Positions 49,001 through 62,483 of a DNA stretch of 64,000 nt are shown in pieces. The first letter of the stretch is position 1; each line of letters begins with the position of its first letter. Origin of the DNA: Sipunculus nudus. Lineage: Eukaryota > Annelida > Sipuncula > Golfingiida > Sipunculidae. The stretch covers positions 22,915,400 through 22,979,399 of the forward strand of contig CM049322.1 of NCBI GenBank assembly GCA_026874595.1, in the 5' to 3' direction. The notes below the pieces were generated by a model. The model was given only the letters and a program-made list of their open reading frames with translations, did not search any database and was not told the DNA's origin. The position numbers and the translations under genes were made by a program.

Positions 49001-52000
49001 TTCTGTGCTACAAATCTGCATTCTAAGGAATGCAAGTCTCCACCTTTTGGGGTCCCTCTCGTGGGATGCTCCCAAAAACCATGTTTGCATTTACTTAAAT
49101 GGCTGATATTCCCATATTCATTCGTGGATAAGTGACTGTGAATTTAAATATTTCTTTGTGATATTCCAAAATCCTGATAATGTTTCGGATCCACACCAAA
49201 ATCTAATGAATTCTTTACTGGCTCATTACCGAGATGCCCTGAAATTTTTCTTGAGATTCCGTTGATGATTGCGTGAGTAATGTTGTGAACAAACACGCTA
49301 ACACACACGAACGGGGGTGAACGCATACCCTCCTGGCGGAAGCCATAAATCAATGATATTATAGTATCCTTGATAAAACTACAAAGACAGCCCAGACTAA
49401 AATGTATCCTGTTTTACGGGACGCAATAGACCAGTATTAGGTTCAAACATACACCATAGATTCAACGTGGCGTTTTAAACCTTCATGTCGGACAGAGAAT
49501 TGTGAAACAACACACTGGGGCCCATCAAAGTAATGCTGTGTATCCGCAATTTGTAGATAACGTACTGTAAAGATATTATATAGTGCCTCAGCGCCCAGGA
49601 AGTGATTATAACAGGTGATATATACAATGTGACTCAGGAAAACTTTCATACATTCATATTGTTTACACTGTACACACAAACCACTTTTATCTCTCTTTAT
49701 CTCTTAAACCAATTCAGTCCTCAGTCCAATTGCAAGGGTTTTCCATAAATAAGTCCGACATTTAACAGACCACGTAATTTCGGCGGACGCAGGCACACCA
49801 GATCCACACATTACCTGTATTGATGACCAAGGGAATTCAAGGCTTACCCTATTGAAATACACGAAACATATATAAGAAACGATAATATACTTATATAGAC
49901 GACAACGCTATTGTGTAGGAATAATTACAAATGCAGAAATGTCTCTATAATTTGACACTTGACTGATATTCTACTAATAAAAAACAGGATTATCATAAGT
50001 ATGAGACCTACAAGTTATGTACGTTTTACCTACACATCTTTCATAGCTATAAATAGTGTACAGCCATACAAGTCCCAATTGCACACGCTTATAGAAACAG
50101 TTATCCCTGCTACCGCACTATAATCAGAGGCCAGATAGTGTGCCATGCACCAGTAAAGCCGTATACATACGTATTGATCTATGGCGCTGAAGGTTTATTT
50201 ATATCCTGAACTTCACCTATAGAACCAGAAATGGTGAGTCATCGGTGGATAGTAATTCCTGTGGTCTCTTGGTGTTTATTTAAGCAAAGCGGAAAATGGC
50301 TTTCAGCTTTCATAATCAGTTAATCACAGCCGAGGGCCTACTTGACATTGTACAGCTGCAGTGATCAAAATAAAAGAGGACCGTCCAACAGAGAAAAGAC
50401 TTGGCTATAATCAAAACATGGTAATACAGAAAGGGGTACGGCGAGCAGCTATATACGGACTCCGAAAATCCCATCCTATTAAGCGACTCTACCCCAACCC
50501 GAATGTACAACAAACTTTCACCATCCCCACTCCTCCGGCGAGCTCACACCTAGCACCTAACTTCACCTCCCGACCCTTTTGGCGAGGTCACACCAACCTT
50601 CTTGTGGACTGGAGTGTGGGAATTTGAATGAACAGGCCAAATGTTTATGATTGTTACGCGCCATTGGCATGAATATTTTGTTTATAATTACATATTCATA
50701 TATATAGTCGACCCTCCGAGAAACCTGCCCAATCCCCACGACAAGCGGCTACCATATCCCCCTCTGGTCCTAAGATTTCTTTGGTTTCATTTGGTTTTAT
50801 GCAGTATATGTTTTAATATATGCATGAAGGTGTTTTGTATAATATTTAAACAAAACTAAACTAGATGTATGCAATATGCTAGGCTACGACCTTGGGAATT
50901 AGGTCAAGATTAAAATGAAGTTAGGTGCACGTCTGTGACCTAGGATTTTAATATTTAGCCTAAGTTCCAGCTTTCGAGAAATCGGCCATATTGGAGATAG
51001 AGTGCAAACAGACAATGGCAGAAGAGAGAGAGAGAGAAGAAAGAAAAAATAAAATCGAAGTTTTGTACTCACGGGTACCTAATCGGGTCTACCCACGGCC
51101 ACTTTTTTACTCATATTTGGATATAGACATAATCTCGTCAACCCCTATACAAGCCTTCCATTAATACGGGGTGAGGCTTAATGTATTCCTCAAAAAGAAA
51201 TATTTCACTTTAATCAATTAGTTTATGTTTTCATAAACGCAAAGTTGTCCGCGAGACAGTAGAATGTAATACACGCATAAACGGAACTCCTTTCACAGTT
51301 CCACCTCCTTTGCAGGTTGTACACAGTGTGGGTCTAGAGGAGTTCTGGTACTTCGGACTGACCTACGAGACGACAGCCGGAGAAAAACTCTGGGTCCACC
51401 TGGACAAAAAAGTAAGATTCATATGAGCGAAAAAATCGGTATTTTCGGGTAAAAAGTAATATTGTAATTCTTTACTTCCTGACTTATATTTCGTACATTT
51501 TTGTTAGTCTGTAAAACGTGCGTCTGACTCGTCACTGGAAAGTTCCTGTATGGTTCAAGGTGATGAATCGTCCCGTTCATGTTTTTGCTACTCTGTCTTA
51601 AAATTCTTATTTTTCCAATTTCTGACATTTTATGTATGTTAAACGAACCCACAATCCACTGAATAAACTATTCGCATTGCTGGAGCTGACTCAGTTTTTC
51701 AGGAGTAGTCATTCACCAGTTCGAGTGTCCAGCAGTACATTGCATCTTACGAAATTCACGAGGGGTAGTTTTGTACCTCTGTAATAAGAAAGTTTACAGT
51801 TGTTTCTACAGTCAGATATATATTTAACTTTTACATGTATGCCTAGTGGTTGATAAGATTCCTGTCTCACCAGGTGCTCGATCATGACCTCAAGAAAAAA
51901 TCTCCAATAGAGATGGTATTCAAAGTCAAATATTACCCAGAAGACCCCGCGGAGGACGTCATTTCCGATCTGGCATTGGTAAGTAGATCACGTGGTTCAT

Positions 52001-52960
52001 TTATAATGTTTAGTGTTACATCTACCTATTGCTGATTCAAACGTAAAACTAACGGTATAGCAATAAAAAAAAATTGAAACTAATATCAAACTGTGTATTT
52101 GATAAATAAATAATACCTTTATAGCATGTATTTTATTTTATGTCATTTCCCTTATACATAGACCGCATATAAACTTCTGAAAATATTCAAAATCACCGGA
52201 CCCGGTATATAAAAGGACCCTGATCAACGTTTATGTGTTGTACGTACGTGCTAGAAATATATTAATCTAGGCAAGAGAAACGTGTGTCACAGTTCAACAA
52301 CTCGACGGCTGCATCACCGTTTCAGCTCTTTCCGACAGAACAAGGACGGTTTCAATTAAATCACACACTTTCATCCTCAGACCTGTTCACTATGTATTAT
52401 TGAATGACGACGATCTCAACTCTCGATTTTCCTATCTCACAATGCTTAAGAATTCTTAAAGGTGCCCTGATCTTAAATATTCTCAAAAATCGTTGATAAC
52501 TTTTTTCAGTCACATTGCTAGGAGATAAATCAATAAACTAACGCCTAGAAAAACATAACCTCCGCCACTTCTCATGGATGCACAGAATAAACATTGTAGA
52601 AGCAAATTATTTGTTTGTTTGCCATGGCGGAATAAACGAACGGACATGACTATCTCCCTTGCCACGTACGCCCACATATACACGTATACACTTACAAGAT
52701 CACTGTAATCCTGCTAGTCCGGAAAAATTATGAGATATGAGTTATGTTCGGGAAAAAATCTATGATGACATTAAATGAAAAGTTTAAAAATAGCCTGATG
52801 AATTAACATTTTATCGGTCAGCCTCTGCATGGCACGTTTAACGTCTGTGACCAGCACCCTGCTGTACAAGAGCAGTACGACAACGTAAACAGTATTAGGT
52901 TATTGAACATGTTTCTTTGCTATACGATATAATATTCAGTTTCTTGTATACTATTAAAAG

Positions 52961-52999
<39 letters not shown>

Positions 53000-55900
53000 T
53001 CCTGTATTTCTATGACCAAATATACTTTATGATCTCCATTGTAAAGGTTTCAGTCTATAAATTACATTATCTTGGCCCTGGCTGCTTCATTCCGTTTCGC
53101 TCTGTTGCTATAACAATATATAACACAGCTGAGGTTTCCGCCACAATTAGTTACAGTACACGCCTTCTTATATAACAAAGTCATTTTATCTTCAACCGCC
53201 TTGTGCAAGTGAAACCTAGAAGTTATAATTGCGTAATTTAATTACAATCCTGAATATTTATAAATATTGCTTAGGTTTCAAGCTTTGTATGGGAGATAAG
53301 GAGCTGCCTTATGAGATAAGGGTATGCACATTACGTTATATAGTCACGTTTTGTCCACCAAATCCTTTGAAGCAGTGGTTTACATAATATTTCGCAGTAT
53401 CATACAGGTGACATGGGCGCATCCAGAGAGGGTCGAGGTTTTATAGAATTGATCTTAAAGTTTGTTTTTCACTGGATTCCAAATTCTTAAGGCTAACACA
53501 TGTAGCATCCCCTCCCACTCTCTTCCTGGAGACGCTGACCTTTGTTTATAGATCCTCGGTGTGACGGTTAACCCCTCCAAAATGCTGGATCCGCCCCCTC
53601 TGAAAGCCTGTGATATCATTGATGGCCATTAAAATGGTTAAAGTCAAATTGTGTAACCTGGTCTTTATATATCACGTAATTTATACAAGACCATGTATGA
53701 TGTAGGTCGGTCCATCCTGATTATGAAGCGCGGTTCATAAACACCCTGTCCATAAACGTGTAATATTAGGAGTTTACTGTTATGTTTGGAATAGTATGAT
53801 GTTGATACTATTACAACATGAAGACCTGAAACATGGCATTGGTTATATTTTTGTTGTAATCAGGCATTTTTTCACGCGTTACTTTTTGTTGTAATCATTC
53901 ATTTCGCTGTGCATCACATCTCCATTAAGCATTATCTGTCTTCATTTGTTTTAGAAATATTTTTACCTTCAAGTCCAAGCAAATATAGTTGCTGACGTCA
54001 TCTACTGCCCAGCAGATCGAGCCCTCTTATTGGCTGCCATCGACGCGCAGGCGCGTTACGGCAACTACAAGAAATCTGTGCACCCGAAAGGTTATCTGTT
54101 CAAACACAAACGCGCCAGACTACCCAGTCGGTAAGCTCACTCCGTCACCAGATTTCATATGTTAAACCATTGCTATTGACTTGAACATTTTAAAGTGGCT
54201 TCACTTGATTGGGACCAATCCGGTTATACCATAATTTACAAACAAAGACATAAGAATAAATTATATTTTTTCTAATCTATAATTAATGAATTGAACAATA
54301 TAATATTCTTTTCACTTGACCCCAGGACATTTTAGACTTGTTGGCAAACTTATACTATGCAGACCGATCTTAGTTGTCAGCCTTGCAATATGATTACAGA
54401 GTGATGAAGGCGCACGGCCTGAGCAAGGGAAGCTGGGAACGCATTCTTACGCCTCTACACGCCGAGAAGAAAGGAATGTGTTTTAATCTGGCCGCCAGGA
54501 AGTATCTACGCATAGGTCAGGATCTCTATGGCTACGGCTTCAAATACTTTCCTGTCTCCATGGCGACAGGGATGACGTGGTCATTAGGCATCGCTCCCTT
54601 CGGACTTCATTTTTACAGTCCCAACGAAGGGTGAGAATAAACTTCATTATTGTCTTTATTAATTCCGTTTAGTTTATCATTTCTAGGATCGGTCGACCTA
54701 GTAATTTATTCAAAGAATTGTTATAAAAATCAGACATTTCGAGTCAGAATAAGACTGAGATCTTATAAACTGCAATAATAAAATACAACTTTGAAGTAAT
54801 ATGCGGATTATGATGGAAATTTCGCAGTGCTCTTGAAAGAAGCATAAAATGTTTTAAATGCACTCAAATGCTCCATTTTGCCATCTCATAGTGACATTAC
54901 CTTTGAAGCTTTCTAATGTATAAGATGATGTCAATTAAAAGGAATATTGGACTTCTATCCTTACAGGTTTAAGCCATCCGTGGCGTTTCACTGGGGAGAG
55001 GTCAAATCTATGTCCCTGACCTTGAATAATGAACTAGTCATTCAGCTCAAAGAATTTGACAGGGTAAGTCAAAATATATTAAATCTACATACGAGGAAAT
55101 TTGTGATATGATCAATAAAGAATCAAAGAATGGTCAGCAGGGTTGTTTGACTATATATACAATTCATCTTAATGATTTGTCGAGTTACAGACATTAATAT
55201 CGCGAATTTATGAAAATAAAATGTAACTGAAGAAATGACCTTTTTTTCATCAGGAGCATATATCTGGAGACAAAAAGGACTTTTTTGTTCATTTGAAGCC
55301 AGCGCCATGGTTGTAATGTTGGATGGACCGATAGCCATTAGTTTTGTAGAATATGTTTTCAAGATGCATTCTTTCATATTATTATGTCAGTCAGCGTTCA
55401 ACTAACTTCTAAAATATACATGAACGAATGTAAGAGTCTTAATGAAATTTCAGGGTATCAGTTTAAGCCTCTCGACAGTCAGATTAGCTAAACACGTGAT
55501 GAGACTGTGCAAGGGGTCATGTGATCTTTACCTCCGCCGACATGACCCGGAACCAGAAGAAGTTCAGCAGTTATATGCAATGGCAGCAACATCAAGTATC
55601 CTTGACGTCACACAAGAGTAAGACCACGTTTTTACAGTCAAATTATTATCACAATTCTAAAATATTGTGTTTTTGTTAATTGCTGATACTTTAATAAGGC
55701 AATATTGCGGTTGGCTTTATATTGCGATGGATTAAAATTCGCAATATTCGCTATTCAGGACAGTCGTGAAAATGAAATCATGCGCGAAAAACTTTCTTTG
55801 TATGTACAATTGCACCCATACTATAATATTTGTGATTGACGTTTAAAAAACCTTGCCTGTAGTCTAATATTACCTTTTGGAAATCTGTAGATTTGTGTAC

Positions 55901-58900
55901 TTTTTTTCATTATGCATATACCAGTACAATATCTGGAAAGAGTACTAACATCAAAATTGACAACATGCCCTCTCAATCGTCATCGGTAAAATTTGGGTGA
56001 TGTTGGGTCAAGTACGAGGTTTATTTTAATTTAGCCGTGTCTGCTTTTATATAAATGTATATACTTTTGTCGCCAGGTGTCAGCCACTGAAAGAAAGTAC
56101 AGTCCTGAAGGAAGAAGGTGCTCGTTACAAAGAGATACAGGCCAACATCAAACAGATAGAGAAAGAAAGAGACAAAATACAAAAAGGTAAGTGATACTAG
56201 CAACATCAAACAAAGAGAGAAAGAAAGAGACAAAATACAAAAAGGTAAGTGATACTAGCAACATCAAACAGTTAGAGAAAGAAAGAGACAAAATACAAAA
56301 AGGTAAGTGATACTAGCAACATCAAACAAAGAGAGAAAGAAAGAGACAAAATACAAAAAGGTAAGTGATACTAGCAACATCAAACAAAGAGAGAAAGAAA
56401 GAGACAAAATACAAAAAGGTAAGTGATACTAGCAACATCAAACAAAGAGAGAAAGAAAGAGACAAAATACAAAAAGGTAAGTGATACTAGCAACATCAAA
56501 CAAAGAGAGAAAGAAAGAGACAAAATACAAAAAGGTAAGTGATACTAGCAACATCAAACAGTTAGAGAAAGAAAGAGACAAAATACAAAAAGGTAAGTGA
56601 TACTAGCAACATCAAACAGATAGAGAAAGAAGAGACAAAATACAAAAAGGTAAGTGATACAAGCAACATCAAACAAAGAGAGAAAGAAAGAGACAAAATA
56701 CAAATAGGTAAGTGATACTAGCAACATCAAACAAAGAGAGAAAGAAAGAGACAAAATACAAAAAGGTAAGTGATACTAGCAACATCAAACAAAGAGAGAC
56801 AGAAAGAGACAAAATACAAAAAGGTAAGGGATACTAGCAACATCAAACAAAGAGAGAAAGAAAGAGACAAAATACAAAAAGGTAAGTGATACTAGCAACA
56901 TCAAACAGTAGAGAAAGAAAGAGACAAAATACAAAAAGGTAAGTGATACTAGCAACATCAAACAGAGAGAGAAAGAAAGAGACAAAATACAAAAAGGTAA
57001 GTGATACTAGCAACATCAAACAAAGAGAGAAAGAAAGAGACAAAATACAAAAAGATAAGTGATACTAGCAACATCAAACAAAGAGAGAAAGAAAGACACA
57101 AAATACAAAAAGATAAGTGATACTAGCAACATCAAACAAAGAGAGAAAGAAAGAGACAAAATACAAAAAGGTAAGTGATACTAGCAACATCAAACAAAGA
57201 GAGACAGAAAGAGACAAAATACAAAAAGGTAAGTGATACTAGCAACATCAAACAGATAGAGAAAGAAAGAGACAAAATACAAAAAGGTAAGTGATACTAG
57301 CAACATCAAACAAAGAGAGAAAGAAAGAGACAAAATACAAAAAGGTAAGTGATACTAGCAACATCAAACAGTTAGAGAAAGAAAGAGACAAAATACAAAA
57401 AGGTAAGTGATACTAGCAACATCAAACAGAGAGAGAAAGAAAGAGACAAAATACAAAAAGGTAAGTAATACTAGCAACATCAAACAAAGAGAGAAAGAAA
57501 GAGACAAAATACAAAAAGGTAAGTGATACTAGCAACATCAAACAAAGAGAGAAAGAAAGACACAAAATACAAAAAGGTAAGTGATACTAGCAACATCAAA
57601 CAAAGAGAGAAAGAAAGACACAAAATACAAAAAGGTAAGTGATACTAGCAACATCAAACAGTTAGAGAAAGAAAGAGACAAAATACAAAAAGATAAGTGA
57701 TACTAGCAACATCAAACAGTTAGAGAAAGAAAGAGACAAAATACAAAAAGGTAAGTGATACTAGCAACATCAAACAAAGAGAGAAAGAAAGAGACAAAAT
57801 ACAAAAAGGTAAGTGAAACTAGCAACATCAAACAAAGAGAGAAAGAAAGAGACAAAATACAAAAAGATAAGTGATACTAGCAACATCAAACAAAGAGAGA
57901 AAGAAAGAGACAAAATACAAAAAGGTAAGTGATACTAGCAACATCAAACAAAGAGAGAAAGAAAGAGACAAAATACAAAAAGGTAAGTGATACTAGCAAC
58001 ATCAAACAAAGAGAGAAAGAAAGAGACAAAATACAAAAAGGTAAGTGATACTAGCAACATCAAACAAAGAGAGAAAGAAAGAGACAAAATACAAAAAGGT
58101 AAGTGATACTAGCAACATCAAACAAAGAGAGAAAGAAAGAGACAAAATACAAAAAGGTAAGTGATACTAGCAACATCAAACAAAGAGAGAAAGAAAGAGA
58201 CAAAATACAAAAAGGTAAGTGATACTAGCAACATCAAACAAAGAGAGAAAGAAAGAGACAAAATACAAAAAGGTAAGTGATACTAGCAACATCAAACAAA
58301 GAGAGAAAGAAAGAGACAAAATACAAAAAGGTAAGTGATACTAGCAACATCAAACAGATAGAGAAAGAAAGAGACAAAATACAAAAAGGTAAGTGATACA
58401 AGCAACATCAAACAAAGAGAGAAAGAAAGAGACAAAATACAAATAGGTAAGTGATACTAGCAACATCAAACAAAGAGAGAAAGAAAGAGACAAAATACAA
58501 AAAGGTAAGTGATACTAGCAACATCAAACAAAGAGAGACAGAAAGAGACAAAATACAAAAAGGTAAGTGATACTAGCAACATCAAACAGATAGAGAAAGA
58601 AAGAGACAAAATACAAAAAGGTAAGTGATACTAGCAACATCAAACAAAGAGAGAAAGAAAGAGACAAAATACAAAAAGGTAAGTGATACTAGCAACATCA
58701 AACAGAGAGAGAAAGAAAGAGACAAAATACAAAAAGGTAAGTGATACTAGCAACATCAAACAGAGAGAGAAAGAAAGAGACAAAATACAAAAAGGTAAGT
58801 GATACTAGCAACATCAAACAGTAGAGAAAGAAAGAGACAAAATACAAAAAGGTAAGTGATACTAGCAACATCAAACAGAGAGAGAAAGAAAGAGACAAAA

Positions 58901-61900
58901 TACAAAAAGGTAAGTGATACTAGCAACATCAAACAAAGAGAGAAAGAAAGAGACAAAATACAAAAAGATAAGTGATACTAGCAACATCAAACAAAGAGAG
59001 AAAGAAAGACACAAAATACAAAAAGATAAGTGATACTAGCAACATCAAACAAAGAGAGAAAGAAAGAGACAAAATACAAAAAGGTAAGTGATACTAGCAA
59101 CATCAAACAAAGAGAGACAGAAAGACACAAAATACAAAAAGGTAAGTGATACTAGCAACATCAAACAGATAGAGAAAGAAAGAGACAAAATACAAAAAGG
59201 TAAGTGATACTAGCAACATCAAACAAAGAGAGAAAGAAAGAGACAAAATACAAAAAGGTAAGTGATACTAGCAACATCAAACAGTTAGAGAAAGAAAGAG
59301 ACAAAATACAAAAAGGTAAGTGATACTAGCAACATCAAACAAAGAGAGAAAGAAAGAGACAAAATACAAAAAGGTAAGTGATACTAGCAACATCAAACAA
59401 AGAGAGAAAGAAAGAGACAAAATACAAAAAGGTAAGTGATACTAGCAACATCAAACAAAGAGAGAAAGAAAGAGACAAAATACAAAAAGGTAAGTGATAC
59501 TAGCAACATCAAACAAAGAGAGAAAGAAAGACACAAAATACAAAAAGGTAAGTGATACTAGCAACATCAAACAAAGAGAGAAAGAAAGAGACAAAATACA
59601 AAAAGGTAAGTGATACTAGCAACATCAAACAAAGAGAGAAAGAAAGAGACAAAATACAAAAAGGTAATAGATATGACCAACATCAAACAGATAGAGAAAA
59701 AAAGAGACAAAATACAAAAAGATAAGAGCTACGACCAACATCAAACAGATAGAGAAAGAAAGACACAAAAAACAAAAAGATAAGAGCTACGACCAACATC
59801 AAACAGATAGAGAAAGAAAGACACAAAATACAAAAAGATAACAGCTACGACCAAGATCAAACAGATAGAGAAAGAAAGACACAAAATACAAAAAGATAAG
59901 AGCTACGACCAACATCAAACAGATAGAGAAAGAAAGACACAAAATACAAAAAGATAAGAGCTACGACTAACATCAAACAGTTAGAGAAAGAAAGAGACAA
60001 AATACAAAAAGATAAGAGGTACGATCAATATTAAGCAATTATGAAAGAAATTACAAAATATAAAAAGGTAAGAGATACGACCAATATCAAACAGATAAGG
60101 AAGGAAAGAGAAAAAAAAACAAAAAGATAAGAGGTACGATCAATATATAACAGATTGGTAAAGAAATTATAAAATAAAAAAGGTAAGAGATACAACTAAC
60201 ATGAAACTGATTTAGAAAGAAAGGAATATAATACAAACATGTTAGAGATTCGATAATATCAAACTAATTTAGAAAGAAATGGGAAAAAAACACAAACAGA
60301 CAAGAGAAAATCTAACTTTTCAGTGTAGAGGAACATGATATTGAAGTCTGTTCAGCAAAGAGAAACATTCTGAACCGCCAAGTGTTTTACCCTATATCTC
60401 CTATTACGTCGTGTTTACCCCATCAGCGTTCAATTGACTATTCAGCAAACACTACCTTTTCCTATTAGGTTTGTGTGAAAGCACCTTAGATCCAATTGTA
60501 TAAGTTTCTAATTCAATGATGCTTTGTATAAGATGCTTAACATTGTTACCCATTTAAATTATATAATTCCGTGATGTTATATATATATATCTTTACTCCT
60601 GTAGAGATAGCCAGACTGCTAATGCTGGCCCAAAGACGACGAGAGAAAGCTTTAAAGAGCTTACATGACTGGCAGGCGGCGGAGCTGAAGAGGCGGAGCC
60701 AAGTTGAGACAGTGACCAGTCTAGATGAAGAAACGTGGATGGCGCAGGGGATCAAACTGGTAATTATACCCTCCTTAGAGGGCTCCACTACCACTGGCAA
60801 ATGACGTACCTGTAACACAGATTTTCGCGAATTTATTCATGTATCTGGTATTTTTACCTGGTCTAGTTAGCGGCCTATGAAAAGAATCTATTATGGAATA
60901 GTGACATATATTAATATCCTCAGAATATAGTAGCTTCCATGCTCATATAGCTCACACAGATTTTGGTGCCATATTTAAAGGCATGGATTAACAAACGCAA
61001 AAATGTATCACAATTGAACGACAAGGAGGCAGCTCAAACGAGTGTGTATGTTTGAGAGTTGTGACATCGTGAGCGTTAGCCAAGTTGTCGCAGGGCTTTG
61101 TGGTTGGTCACTCCGGTTGTAATACTGGCGGCCTGTTAGTCTGATAACATACCTAGTAATGACTAAACAAAGCGGACGTGTTGGAACATAGACACCTCTA
61201 CGCAGTCATGACAAATACACTTTAGTGGTACTGAAAAACATTGTATGTCTCCGTGGCCAGAACATGTATACACAGACGCCATCTGTACATCATGAACGCC
61301 CCATCTTCATGGCCAGCAGCTAGTGACGTCATTCTCCGATACGGGAGCCATACAGACAAGCATGATAGAGAATTCATGCTTGTACCCCACCATCCAGTAA
61401 AGCTGGTTTCATATAAATACCTTGATTACAATATTTACTCGCCATACTTTATTGCGATTTGCGTAAAAGGGGCATTTTTTTCAAACTGCATAACCAGAAT
61501 ATTTTGGACAAATTCAGTGTCATTGTTTCGTTCATGCTTTTACGTTTTCTAGGGAGCAATGCTTCAAAAGAAATAACTGAAATACAACTCATACCTTTGT
61601 TCATTTATTCTTTAAAGCCAGAAAATGTGTCATATTGCATTATAATTTGTTAAACATTTTAGTCTAAATAACATTTAAGTTATTATCTTTGCTTGCTTTA
61701 GAGCTTTGATCTATCGCAACATGTTAATGCAACTGTTTATTTACCTTATTTTCATTCTATCTCAAGGGATTCAACCATATAATTTGTGATGCACCATGGG
61801 AAAGCCACCATGTTTGAGAGTAATGTTAAACCTTTTCGAGCTGATGACAACATCGAAAAGACGCATTACATGGTATATCACACTTGATCTTATTTCTTCA

Positions 61901-62393
61901 GTTAAACAGTGTTTTGTTCAGTTCAATTCTCATTTTTGTTTATAGACAGAAGATCATTTCGCGGACACTGGAACCATAAGAAAATCATCAAAACAGGCAC
62001 AAAAGAAGTATGAAATGGCCGTCACGGACCGGAAGGAGTATCATGACGTCATATCGGAAATAGAGAAACTAAAAAATGAACTGCACTCGCAAAGCACGCC
62101 GGGACACCTACACGTGAACGAGGGAAAGGGCATCTTTGAAGAAGACACAAATCAGATAATCAGTAAGGTCTCAACCTTCATATATGTAACACAGATCTTA
62201 TTTTAGAGATTTAATACTTTCTCGGTCATGTCATAACAACAATTTTGGATAAAAACGATTTACATGTTTATTGATTTTTCTAGAATGGCTGTTTTAAGAG
62301 ATCTTGTACGATGAACGCAACACCTTTTTAATTAACATCTTTGAAAGGAAAATGTTCTTGCTATTTATTTTACGGATATTTGTCTATTGACTG

Positions 62394-62483
<90 letters not shown>

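Noticed and set aside
54381-54399. Alternative acceptor at 54380 for exon 6
   Set aside because: It would add CTTGCAATATGA, giving a stop in the required phase; the acceptor at 54399 keeps the FERM alignment.
56021-58956. Several minus-strand 66-70 codon frames rich in Phe, Leu and Ser within the array
   Set aside because: They are the reverse complement of the 58-bp purine-rich repeat, share its period and look like membrane segments only because of base composition.
56230-59700. Array units as 44-nt mini-exons using TACTAG as acceptor
   Set aside because: The acceptor has no pyrimidine tract, the shortest intron would be 14 nt, and 44 nt breaks the frame that exons 9 and 10 already share.
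56187-60310. CRISPR-like array
   Set aside because: The 58-bp units have no unique spacers, there are no cas genes and the host is an animal; the unit is an exon-intron border.
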